DNA of 64,000 bases from assembly GCA_027559495.1 (NCBI GenBank), contig JAMXSV010000001.1, positions 930,001 to 994,000 of the forward strand, given 5' to 3'. The DNA comes from Aurifilum marmelostoma (lineage: Eukaryota > Ascomycota > Sordariomycetes > Diaporthales > Cryphonectriaceae). Each line of letters opens with the position of its first letter. Within the stretch, counting starts at the first letter, position 1. The position numbers and the translations under genes were made by a program. The notes below the pieces were generated by a model. It did no database searches, was not told the origin of the DNA, and saw only the letters and a program-made list of their open reading frames with translations. Of this stretch, positions 36,098 to 46,500 are shown piece after piece.

Positions 36098-37316
36098 ATG
36101 TGTGGATACCAAGAGGCTTCTGAGCTACGACGACAACGAGAAGCGAGGATTGGCGCAGGGGTTCAAGGAGGTTGATCCTCGGTCCTCCCTCCACGTCCGA
36201 ATTCCGGCTCCGGCCCGTCATACACTGTACACCTTGATGGCTTCGGAGTGAGAGGATGCAGTCTTCATTACGAGCTTTCGAGACGCTTAACTTGTTTCAG
36301 CCAAGGACGAGACCATCCAACACCCGCTTGTTGTGAGGTCGTACCCAAGGCACGGCCCGGGCAGACTTTGGGAGTGGCCGTATGTTCTGAGTGAAAGCGA
36401 CGCAGGTCGGGCGTACGCGGTTCAAATCCCGAGACTCAACTGACGAATCGTCGCAAAGGCGGAAATTGCAAAAGATCTTAAGGGGCAGAAAAAGAAAACC
36501 TTATCTGCTGCGAGCCTCCGAACGGGCTGGCCTCTTTTCACCGCTCTATTTCCGGCTAAAGACTGGGTCCGCGACGGCGTCTCCTCGTATGATATTGGGT
36601 CTTTCTTGGTGAGCCAAGGATTCCTTCTCCCGAAGTATTGTGCACTTTTTTCTTGATATTGGTCTGACAACCAAAGAAGAGGAGCAACACAGGTAGAAAA
36701 ACGTCAACGGCGTATTTCCGCCCCTCAGATTCCGTCCTTGCTCCAGAAAAGACTTTTGACAACGATTACTATACTTATAGGGGCAAGGCTGCAGCCGAGG
36801 CATTCTCTGATAATGAGACCCACAGCGGCTTGATGCGGGTGTGGCGTACCAAAAATGCAGGATCCGCAGAGCCTCCTCAAACACACACACACACACACAG
36901 ACACACACGTACAATGTACCATGCGCGTGTGGACCCCTACCACTTTCCCACAATTCCTCGCTTGTACAACTACGTAGGATTTCTTCTGCCAAAGGACTTC
37001 CTTAGTCGAGAACCTCGGCACGGGTGCCACCTCGGCGCCGTGGCCGGGCGCTGTGGGTCGATCGATGCTTGCAAGGAAAATCTATCGGTGGAGCCCGAAT
37101 AGATGGCACTCGATTCCATTCGAGAAGAAACAAGAAAAGGAAGACGGAGGAAAACCGTTCTTAAATCCGCCAGGATGCAACGCTGCTTTTTCCTCCTGTG
37201 TTTTCCTTCCTCTTCTTGCCTCTTTTTCTTCTTTTCTTTCCCCGTTTTTGCTCCTTTCACTTTCCTTGTAACGTGATTTCGGACAACCTCCTCGAGCCTC
37301 CCCCCCTTTCTCAAAC
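36098..37316. other. Intergenic, 1.2 kb, no gene seen
   Basis: Holds (AC)9 at 36881-36898 and an isolated Pol III B-box-like string at 36419-36429 that does not fold as a tRNA. The last 120 bases are T/C-rich and precede the MFS start. Confidence 0.6.
36881..36898. repeat. (AC)9 microsatellite
   Basis: Nine AC units, followed after an AG by four more. Confidence 0.85.
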
Positions 37317-39326
37317 ATGGCCAACTCAACATCGAGCGCGTCTCTGGCCTCTGCCGTCACTGCCACTGAGGCCGATGTTCAGTCTCAAAGTTCTCGGGAG
37401 TCCCATGTGAGCCATCTCAAGGTTGTTTTCGACCCGGCGGGCGTTACGAAAGAGGCATTGCAATGGAGGTATCCGGGCTCAGGAACAGAGGAGGATCCCT
37501 ACGCGGTCGACTTCACACCTTGCGACCCTTATAACCCGCAGGGCTACAGCACCAAGAAGAAATGGGCCATCACCGTCCTGACCGCTTTCTCGACATTGGC
37601 TGTCGCCTTTGTGAGCAGCGCCTTCTCTGGTGGCCTCAGCTACATCATCGAGGAGTTCAGGGTCTCCGAGGAGCTCTCGATACTGGGAATTTCTCTCTTC
37701 GTCGTTGGCTTTGCCATCGGGCCTCTCCTGTGGGCGCCCATGAGCGAGTCATTTGGTCGCCAAATGCTCTACTTTGTCACCTATGGCGCCATGGTCGCCT
37801 TCAACGCTGCGGCTGCCGGTGTGCCTACGTTCTCTGGCCTCGTCGTGCTTCGATTCTTCGCAGGCGCCTTTGGCTCCTCACCCCTCACCAACTCCGGCGG
37901 TGTGATTGCAGACATGTTCTCCGCCTCAGAACGAGGCTTCGCCACGGCGTGCTTTGCTGCTGCCCCTTTCCTCGGCCCCTCTCTGGGTGAGTCCCCACCT
38001 GCGAGCCCCCTCCCCCACTCTACAGCTCCTTGAGAGAAAGGACCTCCCTCATTGCTGACTCTCTACTGACTAGGTCCCATCGTGAGCGGTTTCCTCGGCG
38101 AGGCGGAGGGATGGCGCTGGATCGAGGGCGTCATGGCCATCTTCACCGGCGTGCTCTGGATCGTGTGCTCGGCACTCATCCCCGAGACCTATGCGCCTGT
38201 CCTCCTGCGGACCCGCGCCGCAAAGCTGACCAAGCTGACGGGCAAGGTCTACGTCTCCAAGCTCGACCTGGGAAAGGACCGCATCACACTGCTCCGACGA
38301 CTGCGCATTTCGCTCTCCCGACCCTGGACCCTCCTCTTCCGGGAGCCCATCGTGCTGCTTGTGTCCATCTACATGGCCATCGTCTATGGCACTCTCTACA
38401 TGATGTTCCCCGCCTTCCCCATCATCTTCCAAGTGGACAAACACTGGAGCGCCGGCCTCTCGGGTCTCGCCTTCGTGGGCATCCTGGTGGGCATGGTCTT
38501 TGCTATCGGCTACGCCCTTGTCGACAACGTGCGGTACACGAAGATCTCCGAGAAGCTGGACGGCGACGTGCCTCCAGAGGCACGTCTCCCCGGCGCTATT
38601 GTCGGTTCCATCCTCCTTCCCGTCGGTCTGTTCTGGTTCGCCTGGACCAACGGCAATAATGTGCACTGGGTTGTCCCCATCATCGGCAGCGCTTTCTTTG
38701 CTACGGGTCTGGTGCTGGTGTTCTTGTCCCTGATGAACTACCTCATCGATTCCTGTGAGTCATGAATTCCATATTCCTTTATATATAAGAGTCAGACAAA
38801 CTAACAAAATGTCCCCCCCCCCCAAGATGTGGTGTTCGCAGCATCCGTGCTAGCCGCCAACGCAGTCCTCCGGTCCCTCTTCGGCGCAGCCTTTCCCCTC
38901 TTCACCGACCAAATGTACGAGAACCTCGGTATCCACTGGGCCGCCTCGATTCCGGCCTTCCTCTCGCTCGCCTGCATCCCCTTTCCCATCTTCTTCTGGA
39001 AGTACGGCCCCCACGTCCGCGCCAAGTGCAAGTTCGCGGCCGAGGCCGCCAGGGTGCTGCAGGAGATGCGCGCCGACAACAACCTCGTCATCGACGAGAG
39101 CGAGGCGGAGGAGGAGGTCCGCGACGCCGAGAGGATGCAGAAGCTCGTCAAGTCCATGAGCAGGCAGTCGCGCAGGAGCCACCGCACGGTGGCAACGACG
39201 ACGCGCAAGGAGAGCGTGGCCGCCGCGGGACCGTCGTCGGCGGAGAAGGAGGCCGATCTGCCTCCTCTTGAGGCGTCCGCGGCACGTGATGAGAAGGAGA
39301 TTGAGAAGCCGCAGGAGGAGGTTTGA
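37317..39326 (+). CDS. Major facilitator superfamily drug/polyamine-type proton antiporter (DHA1-like)
   Basis: Predicted 12-helix plasma-membrane exporter of about 616 residues. Exons are 37317-37986, 38074-38754 and 38827-39326. Both donors are GTGAGT and the exon lengths sum to a whole number of codons. The cytosolic N-terminus ends in DFTPCDPYNPQGYSTKKKW, typical of fungal Flu1/Tpo-like carriers. GPLLWAPMSESFGRQ (about 136-150) is the loop 2-3 motif of the superfamily. RFFAGAFGSSPLTNSGGVIADMF forms helix 4 and its loop, and NYLIDSYVVFAASVLAANAVLRS, assembled across intron 2, is the matching late motif. The tail of about 100 residues after the last helix is highly charged and may be regulatory. 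Substrate is not predictable; polyamines, azoles or secondary metabolites are all possible. No biosynthetic genes are adjacent. Confidence 0.9.
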
Positions 39327-39712
39327 TTTATGCTGTGTCCGGGGGAGGGGGGCACGCTGCTAAGACAATGATCACGACTTGAACTTGTCGACACACCCAC
39401 GACTTGAAGACTTTTCTTGTGCTTTTTCTGTTCTCTCGTTGAGATACCTCAGCATGGCACGGCGTTGCATCATAGATGAAATTTGATATTTTTTATTACA
39501 TAGATACCATGTTATAGATAGTGGTCGGGGAGGCGAAAAAAAGGGGTCAAGGTCGCCTTGGGGTGACTAGATGTGTGTCGGACTTGACACAGAAAGTACT
39601 TATAGAAGACGCTATGGGAGTAATTAATCAATCATACGAGTTAGGACTACCATCACCAAGATCCTCTCACAACCATCTTTTTGCTATAAAAACATTGCAA
39701 TCTGTACAAGAC
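39327..39712. other. Convergent 3' spacer between MFS and PLC-like genes
   Basis: 386 bases separating the stop codons of two convergent genes. It presumably carries both polyadenylation regions; no frame or repeat of note. Confidence 0.6.
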
Positions 39713-41147
39713 CTACCAGGCGCCCAGGGACTGAGTAGGTAAATGCTTGATCAAGGCAAAGAAGGTCACCATCACTGCCAACTGAAATGACTTGTGCGGA
39801 TGGCCACAGACCCGAAGCCCAGCAAGGCTTTGCATCTTTGAGGCCTATAACAATAAATGATCAGCAATCGACACGATTATACTTCGTTCGCACTTTGCCA
39901 GGGGTTGCTTTACCTGCGTATCAGTACTGACGGCCACCGACCCAGCCATCGAGCTACTTGCCTGTCCGCCTGCGGTTGTCGTCGTCACTGTCACCTCTGT
40001 TGCCAAGGACACACCATTCATCATGGCCTGGACAGACATTGCATCTCCAATACTGATCCAGTCGAGCTTCAGGTTTCAATATTAGCCATCCAGTCACCCA
40101 CTGATAAGTTTCAAGAGCCAAGACAAAGAACGACCAACCAGAATGAAGTTGGGAGTCTGCTGGTACAGTCTAGAGCAAAGATTCGCCTGAGCCGTGATAG
40201 ATGCTGCCGAGTTGGTTACGTTGGCAGCGGCCTGGTTGGGGATCAGGATCCCTGACAGATTAGTGTCGAGGAAATGGTTCACTAGGATCATCCGCCCGGC
40301 TGCAGCGGCGCCAGGAGGGCGGTCAATAGCACATTGGGGAAACGTCTGGTCGGTGGTGCTGTCGAGAGATGTCAGTTTGATGGCGTTTCCCCTGATTGGT
40401 GCCACATTCACTTACTCGAATGGAGTTTCGCTGGTGACAAGATGTGGTATTAGTTAAGAATCTTGACCGAGGTGCACAATCTGAAGGGCGAAAACTCACA
40501 ATATAAAAGACTGAAATTCGTCGAGAATATATGGCACAGGAGCTCCAGCCGGATAATCTGGCCTCTCATATCAGCCAGGTATATCATATTGAGAGCCACA
40601 AAGGGGACAACGAACCCATAAAGACAACCAACCGCTGCCCCATCGAGATCAGCTGACCCAAGGTCGGCCACTGTTCTAAAGTCAAGTTCCCAGCCGGCGT
40701 GAAGGCGTACTGTTTGATGCCACTGCTCTGGAATGCAGCATCAAAGGCCGCCCCGGACTGCCCGTCCTGGTTGGTGAGCAGCAGCGTCACCACCTCCTGC
40801 GGATTGTCATCCATGAACGTCTTGATGGAGCTCAGATAGTCCGTCAGGGGCCCGGCGTCTTCCAGCAGGCACAGCGTATGACACAGCTCGATCGTGTCGT
40901 TGCTGGCGCTGGATAGGTGGGTCTGCGCCTGGAGGAAGCGAACGCCCTGGGCCAGCTGGTCGGCGACGGGTGTCTCCTGGTTGTCTGCCACAGATGTGCC
41001 GACGAATGCGGAGTCGTGAGAGCCGATGAAGGTGATGTTGCTGTACTTGCGGTCGCAGAGCTCGGCGTGGCCATTGCAGACGGCTGCTGCTGCGGCGAGA
41101 GCCCGGGCGAGCACCGCAAGGGTGGCGAGGGTGGGCCGCTTGTGCAT
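39713..41147 (-). CDS. PLC-like (PI-PLC X-domain fold) phosphodiesterase, secreted or GPI-type
   Basis: Predicted TIM-barrel phosphodiesterase of about 369 residues. Exons, in reading order: 41147-40616, 40557-40500, 40430-40416, 40358-40139, 40066-39914 and 39844-39713; the sum is exactly 370 codons. A signal-like N-terminus (LAVLARALAAAAAV) precedes the conserved core. FIGSHDSAFVG carries the first catalytic-type His (H44), and RFLQAQTH follows. VVFMDYPAGAPVPYILDEF is rebuilt across intron 1, and FETPFDTTDQTFPQCAIDRP across introns 2 and 3. NFILLDWISIGDAM is rebuilt across intron 4. The last exon adds a hydrophobic tail (QLAVMVTFFALIKHL), consistent with membrane or GPI attachment. Introns are 57-72 nt with CTRAY-type branch sites. 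Substrate is unknown; many fungal relatives are annotated only by fold. Confidence 0.85.
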
Positions 41148-42170
41148 TTGTCCCGATATTCAGACGATGTCCAGAAAGTAACGAAGATGAATGGATATTA
41201 GGTACGAGTTAGTCTTCTTGAACAGTATCAACGGCATATTTTTCTTGGTAAAAAAAAAAAAAACCAAAAAAAAAAAAAAAAACAGAACAGAGGAGAAACA
41301 ATCTAGGTGAGTGTAAGTGTGAGCGAGCAGAAATAGCTGGCGTCGGTCCGTTGCTTGAAACATCACCTGAAGTCGTGAAACTCTCCAAGACATCAATTGC
41401 CACAAAGGGAGAAGAAACTCGGCCTTTTCAAATCTCAGTTCCCGTGCATGACCCGGCCTTGCAGGGAGTCAATTCTCTTGAGCATCAATCCGCGCTCTGT
41501 CAGTATCTGGGCATCATGTGTCTGGTGATTATCAGCGATGTTGCTCAAGAAGCGCAAGGAGAAGTGCTTCTTGACAGACGTGTGAGTGGCCTTGGAGTAC
41601 TGTAGAGGCCCTACTGTAACATCCTTGCAGGGAGGACTGACAAGTCAAGCACAAAGTAAGATGTGAAGGAAAAGAAGGTCTCGAATTCTTCTTCTCGGGA
41701 ATTTGAGTTTCACCCCGAGCCAAATTAGATAATTTATTTGAGGAAGTTGCCCTGATCTTGACGCGCCTAGGTCCAGGACGTAAATGAGGAAGGGACAATG
41801 CGTGTAAGTGATAATTATCTATTTACTGTACAGTAGCACCTTCCCAGTGTACTTAAAGTAAGTACCCTCAGTCCTGACGCTGATCGTGCACGGACCATGG
41901 AGCTCAACCTCACAGACGTCACTGCCTCTTGGAAGCGAATGAGCACAACATCGTCCCGTTCAACTGACCAACATTTACCCTCACACTATATCCATCCCCA
42001 GGGCCAGCCTATCTACGTACAAAACGAACTCGAGCCTGATAACTTTACCCTTCTGCCTCAAACATGGCTCAGTTCAATGGCACATTTGCCCACCTTTGAA
42101 ATTACAGACATCTCAACGGAGCCGGGCTTTCACCTGTGGTGCGGCCCTGAGAACTCGGAGAAACAGCAGC
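41148..42170. other. Divergent promoter region between PLC-like and ketopantoate-reductase-like genes
   Basis: About 1 kb between two divergent start codons. It contains an interrupted poly-A tract (41250-41282) close to the PLC-like start. An upstream ATG at 41897 opens a frame that overlaps the start of the reductase gene. Confidence 0.6.
41250..41282. repeat. Interrupted poly-A tract
   Basis: A14, CC, A17 on the plus strand, about 100 bases upstream of the PLC-like start codon. A dA:dT tract in this position can exclude nucleosomes; that role is inference. Confidence 0.85.
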
Positions 42171-42448
42171 ATGGTCGTCGGAGGGAGGGTTGTAACAGCT
42201 CAGAAGCTGGGGCAACAATTTGGGATCCGCTGCTTCTCCCAGTCCTCGATGAAGGCGTCGCGCGACAGGCCACCTTGGCTGCAGACAATCCTCGACGACT
42301 CGAGACCTCCACCGATATCGTACGCCTGGACGTTGGACAATCTGGTCTCGAGAGGCGCAGAGAGCAGGCTGGGTCAGACATATGTATCCTCTGCTCATCG
42401 GACACCCGAGTCTCGAATATTCATCTTAGGCCTGGGCAATCTCGGTAG
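41897..42448 (+). other. Upstream open frame or alternative 5' exon of the reductase gene
   Basis: An ATG at 41897 starts a 183-codon frame that runs out of frame into the reductase coding sequence. It may be an upstream ORF. Alternatively it may be a 5' exon: a GTACAA at 42017 and a TTACAG ending at 42107 are phase-compatible and would join its first 40 residues to the reductase frame. The donor is weak, so I prefer the downstream start at 42171. Confidence 0.25.
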
Positions 42449-43520
42449 GCTGTATGCCACATGTCTGTCACAGCTCTCAGATCCCCCGCCCATCACCCTT
42501 GTCGTACATCGACGCAGCCTGCTGGAGCATTGGGCTTCTGATCCAGGCATAGAGATGACGCGGTATGGACACACTGAACGGCTCTCGAATTTCGACATAG
42601 AGTGGTGGACACCCGAGAAGCCACCCGCCGGCCCCGTCCGGCAACCTGTTGATGGCGGGCACATACCGAATCTCATCGTTGCGACCAAAGCCCCAGATGC
42701 AATCCCGGAGGTCGACAGGCTGCGCCGCTATCTCGATGGATCGTCAGCTGTCCTTTTTGTTCAGAACGGTATGAACAGGCTCTGGCCTCCGCATGGGAAT
42801 ACCTACAGCACATATCGGTATCCAGACGGCCGTCATCCAAGCTTCCTCCACGGCGTGACCACGCACGGGGTGTTCTCAGAGGGTCCCTTCAAGAGCGTAC
42901 ATGCTGCCCCGGCTGGTGTGGTTGTTGGGCCTGTATGCTCCAGCAAAATACAGGCTGAGAGGGCCAACTATCTCACCAAACTCATCGCGACGGCACCCCA
43001 CCTTGCGGGGCAGTCGGTCCCTCGCCCGGAGCTCTGGATACTGCAGCTCGAGAAGCTCGTCGTCAACATGATCATCAACCCTCTCACAGCGATATTGCGG
43101 GTCAAAAATGGCGTACTTTTCGCTGAACCTGACGGAACCACCGTCAAGGTCATGGACCACCTGCTCAAGGAGACAAGCCATGTCCTTCAGACGCTCGTCC
43201 AACACGAGAGTAGCCAGGACATTCTGAAGGGCGGAAATATCTCACTCGAGTCTCTGAAACGCCGCCTCTCCGCCTCGGCCCTGAGAGAGATGCTCTATGA
43301 GGTTGGTGAGAAGGTAAAGCACAACAAGAGCTCCATGTTCCAGGATGTCGAGGCTGGCAAGCAGACCGAAATCATGGAGTTCAACGGCTGGCTCATCGAA
43401 ACGGCAAGTTTTCTGAACCAAGGTCTGGACGTGAGCCTGCACAAGGCCCTGGTTGAGCTCGTGGAGCAGGGTGCCAAGCTCGACGAGGCAGAGCTGGGCA
43501 GGCGTCTGCTGCAACGCTGA
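42171..43520 (+). CDS. 2-dehydropantoate 2-reductase-like protein (PanE/ApbA family), probably mitochondrial
   Basis: Predicted NADPH-dependent ketopantoate reductase of the pantothenate/CoA pathway, about 449 residues and intronless from this start. The nucleotide-binding motif is GLGNLG (residues 87-92) after SRIFIL. LVATKAPDA-like IVATKAPDAIPEV, LFVQNGMNRLW and VTTHGVFSEGPF follow as in the family. The C-terminal domain carries EKLVVNMIINPLTAIL, with K295 in the position of the catalytic lysine and downstream Asn residues. The N-terminus is basic with GIRCFSQSS, resembling a mitochondrial presequence cleavage site. The conserved part starts at PPWLQTILDDSRPPP (about residue 34), so Met at 42249 is an alternative start. 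Fungal genomes often hold several PanE-like paralogues, so the true substrate may differ. Confidence 0.82.
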   Translation: MVVGGRVVTAQKLGQQFGIRCFSQSSMKASRDRPPWLQTILDDSRPPPISYAWTLDNLVSRGAESRLGQTYVSSAHRTPESRIFILGLGNLGRLYATCLSQLSDPPPITLVVHRRSLLEHWASDPGIEMTRYGHTERLSNFDIEWWTPEKPPAGPVRQPVDGGHIPNLIVATKAPDAIPEVDRLRRYLDGSSAVLFVQNGMNRLWPPHGNTYSTYRYPDGRHPSFLHGVTTHGVFSEGPFKSVHAAPAGVVVGPVCSSKIQAERANYLTKLIATAPHLAGQSVPRPELWILQLEKLVVNMIINPLTAILRVKNGVLFAEPDGTTVKVMDHLLKETSHVLQTLVQHESSQDILKGGNISLESLKRRLSASALREMLYEVGEKVKHNKSSMFQDVEAGKQTEIMEFNGWLIETASFLNQGLDVSLHKALVELVEQGAKLDEAELGRRLLQR

Positions 43521-46500
43521 ACGCAACTACGAACGCCAACAGAGCGTGGAAATAGTAGACAATGCCACCGACACTATCGACAGGCTCTTTCTGACCTCTC
43601 TCATGGTTGTTGCTGCAGATGAGACCGTTGGTGTACATTGGGCCTCTTCAAGCTTGCGACGGCACCTCACAGGATGACCAGAAAATAGTAGCAGGACCAC
43701 CACCGCTGATGGCCTCATCTTGTCCCGACATCAGCCTGTAGCTTACCATGGCTAACCGTCTAGGGCCAGATGTGGGAGCCTTGCAAGAACTTTCTATGGA
43801 CCCGTGCTGAGGACGAAACCCACTCACAGCTTAGACGGGTGATACCATGGACTCAGGCCTACAACCATATGAAAAGGCAGCCAGGCAGTGAAACCCTCGC
43901 TGACCCGTAAGAACAACACATAAACCCAATTTCACCACTGGGCTACCTCAAGTCCGCTTCGGCATCACAGTCAGGTCTGGAGCATTTCATGTGACAGCCC
44001 GGCTGAGCTTGATACTCTGCCTACACCGCTCTTCCAACCACGGACTGAAAAGATCACCGCCATGGTGACCATCGCTGCTGTCCATGTCGACCGGTTGAGC
44101 CATGTGCTGTGTGTGAGATGAAGTCAGTCTAATTTCTCCCTGGGATCTTGGTGTCTTACGCTGTGCCGTATAGGTCCATACCTCTATACCCAGCTCCTTT
44201 ATACCCTTATAATTAACGTCTTATTGCAGCACACACGCATAGAATTTTTCACCCCGAACTCCACTTTTTACCGTCTTCAGCCAACGGGCATCCTTCGTGA
44301 TGCAGCACTTTTGGGTCGCGGAAGGTTTTCTTGCAGGCATCGCCGCCCCGCTGGTACCCTCACACCCAACGCTGATCGCCCGGATGGTTGGCCGTCGGCC
44401 TTGAAGATCGAGCCAGCTTCGCGGCGATAGTGGCAGGGATTCATAGCACCTTTCTCCGAATACAGCGATTGAGCGAACCAGTATTTTGACTCACAACGGC
44501 TGTCGTCGTTTTAACCGCACCAAATTGTGCCCTCCGCATGGGTCCTGAGGCCCAGCGTGGTGTTGTCGTTAGGGGACCTTCGGTCCAGGGCGCCAATCTG
44601 CCTGTGCGGGCACGTAATCTCAGCGAATGGCACAAGCACCAAGTGTCTCTGAATGGAAGCTCGTCGTGATGGGACTCAACTATAACACCTCCCCACGAGG
44701 CGCCCGCCTGGCGATGCGCCACTTGTTACCGTTGGGATCGTCGCCTCTATTTTTCGAACGGGAAAGAGGCGGCTGCGTCGCGAGGATCTCTCGGGCGGCC
44801 GCGGAAGCTGACGAGGGCTCTCGTGTTCCCTCCGCCACCGGCAGATTCACACACCAAGCGAACGAGAGGAAGCCAGCGTCTACCAAGATGTTCCCAGCTG
44901 ATACGTAGGAGGCGGCAGCATGCGGTTCTCACCGGTGATCTATCCGCGACTGGTTCTTCAGGCCGAAGGAAGTCTCGATAGGAGGCTGGTTGAGAACGCA
45001 CCTCCAGCCTGATTGGAGTCTATAATCCTACCTCAGAATCTAGAAGTACCTCGAGCCACAGCGGTACAAGCCAGGTACAAAGTCCGCATTGCGACGCCAC
45101 CGATCCTCTTGATGACTAGGAATACCACAGTGCTACGCAGCACTGCGTCTTTGGTACCTCAGTGGACAGAAACAAGTCTGTAATTTCCGATTGGTCATCC
45201 CTCGTCCTGGGTACCCCAGGCCCGAGCAGCTTGGTCATCTTCATGGCTAGCTCCAGGCCTGACCCGGCCGGTTCGGAGATTTCACGACCTGAAGGCTGGT
45301 AGAGAAGTCGTTCTAATTCTGAATGACATGGATGATCAAGTTGGGCAACACCAGTTGATCCGTCATCTTCTGGTCACCCAACAACAACCTGCAAAGTATC
45401 ACAAGTCGATGCTGGAGGAGGGAGGGCAATATAAGTTCAGCCCTGACAAGACAACACTGCGGCATATATATTACTAGCTAACCTCGGGTAGGCTGGTGGC
45501 GGTGGAATCAGCACATCTGTTGCAGGCTGCAGGCTGCAGTCACGCATCTACGAATCGGTTTCTGCACACAGGTCTAGGAAGCGCTCCCTTCCTCTCACGT
45601 AGGCACGCACGTGCAAGCAGGCGAGGAGCTCCCAGAAGAGATCCATACTGCGTTCCAGTTTCGATGCGACGATCCCTCGGGCCCTCTGATGGATGGGACA
45701 CCAAGCCATAAGTCATGCTGCTGACCGCTCAGGGCGCCTCCATGCCCTTCTACAATCACTACTGGCCAAAGGTTCCTTGTGGTATCTAGACCTTGGCCTC
45801 CTCACCACCCTCGACGTTAGCTCTCCTGCATGCGACTGGTCTGACTCGCGCTTACAAAATGCAGAGATCTTTGAAGACACAAGGACCAGATAACCTTACC
45901 CTGGACGCCTCTAGACACCACCGAAAGCCCTGTAGCTCCGTGCCACCCGCTGCACTGGCCATGCGCCCAAGGGCCGGACCCCTGCCTGCTGCTGCAACAG
46001 CTCCTCACGGCATCCCGCCTGCAGAGCTCCTCATCGGTTCAACGCAAGCCTCGTCACAAGCAGGGCAAGATGACCGACAGCGGGAAAAAAGTGTCTGAAG
46101 GAGCGCACGGCGCATGCATGACTATCGCATCCTTCGCTCGCTTCTCGCCGCGTCGAATAATGCGCGGACTCATCGTCGAGAGCCGAAAGGTCCGGGCCCT
46201 CGTTCGGCAGCCCGGAACGGGGGGGGGGCAGTCCCACAGGTCTCGTGCAGGAACAGAGAGGCCTAGGTCTTGCGCGATACAGTCATCTCTTAGAGCCCCG
46301 CGCCTGGAGACCCCACGGCAGTTGGAGGCGCCATCGTACGATCACCAGAGTACCACACACCCACACCTATCCACACCTAGCCCCAAGGTGAGGGGGCGTG
46401 CTGAGTCTCGACTATCTGCTAACCACGCGGGAGCGTTTCATGTTGAATACTCCCCCAGAGCTGGTGATCCAGCTCTGTCAGCCCCGTGCTACCATGCGAT

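Noticed and set aside
36366..36441. tRNA-like segment with a perfect B-box string GGTTCAAATCC at 36419-36429
   Set aside because: Only two T-stem pairs form, the D arm does not pair, and the acceptor pairing is partial. At best it is a decayed tRNA copy; probably chance.
44220..45000. GC-rich segment suspected to be a degenerate transposon
   Set aside because: No terminal repeats, target duplication or transposase/reverse-transcriptase remnant could be found by eye.
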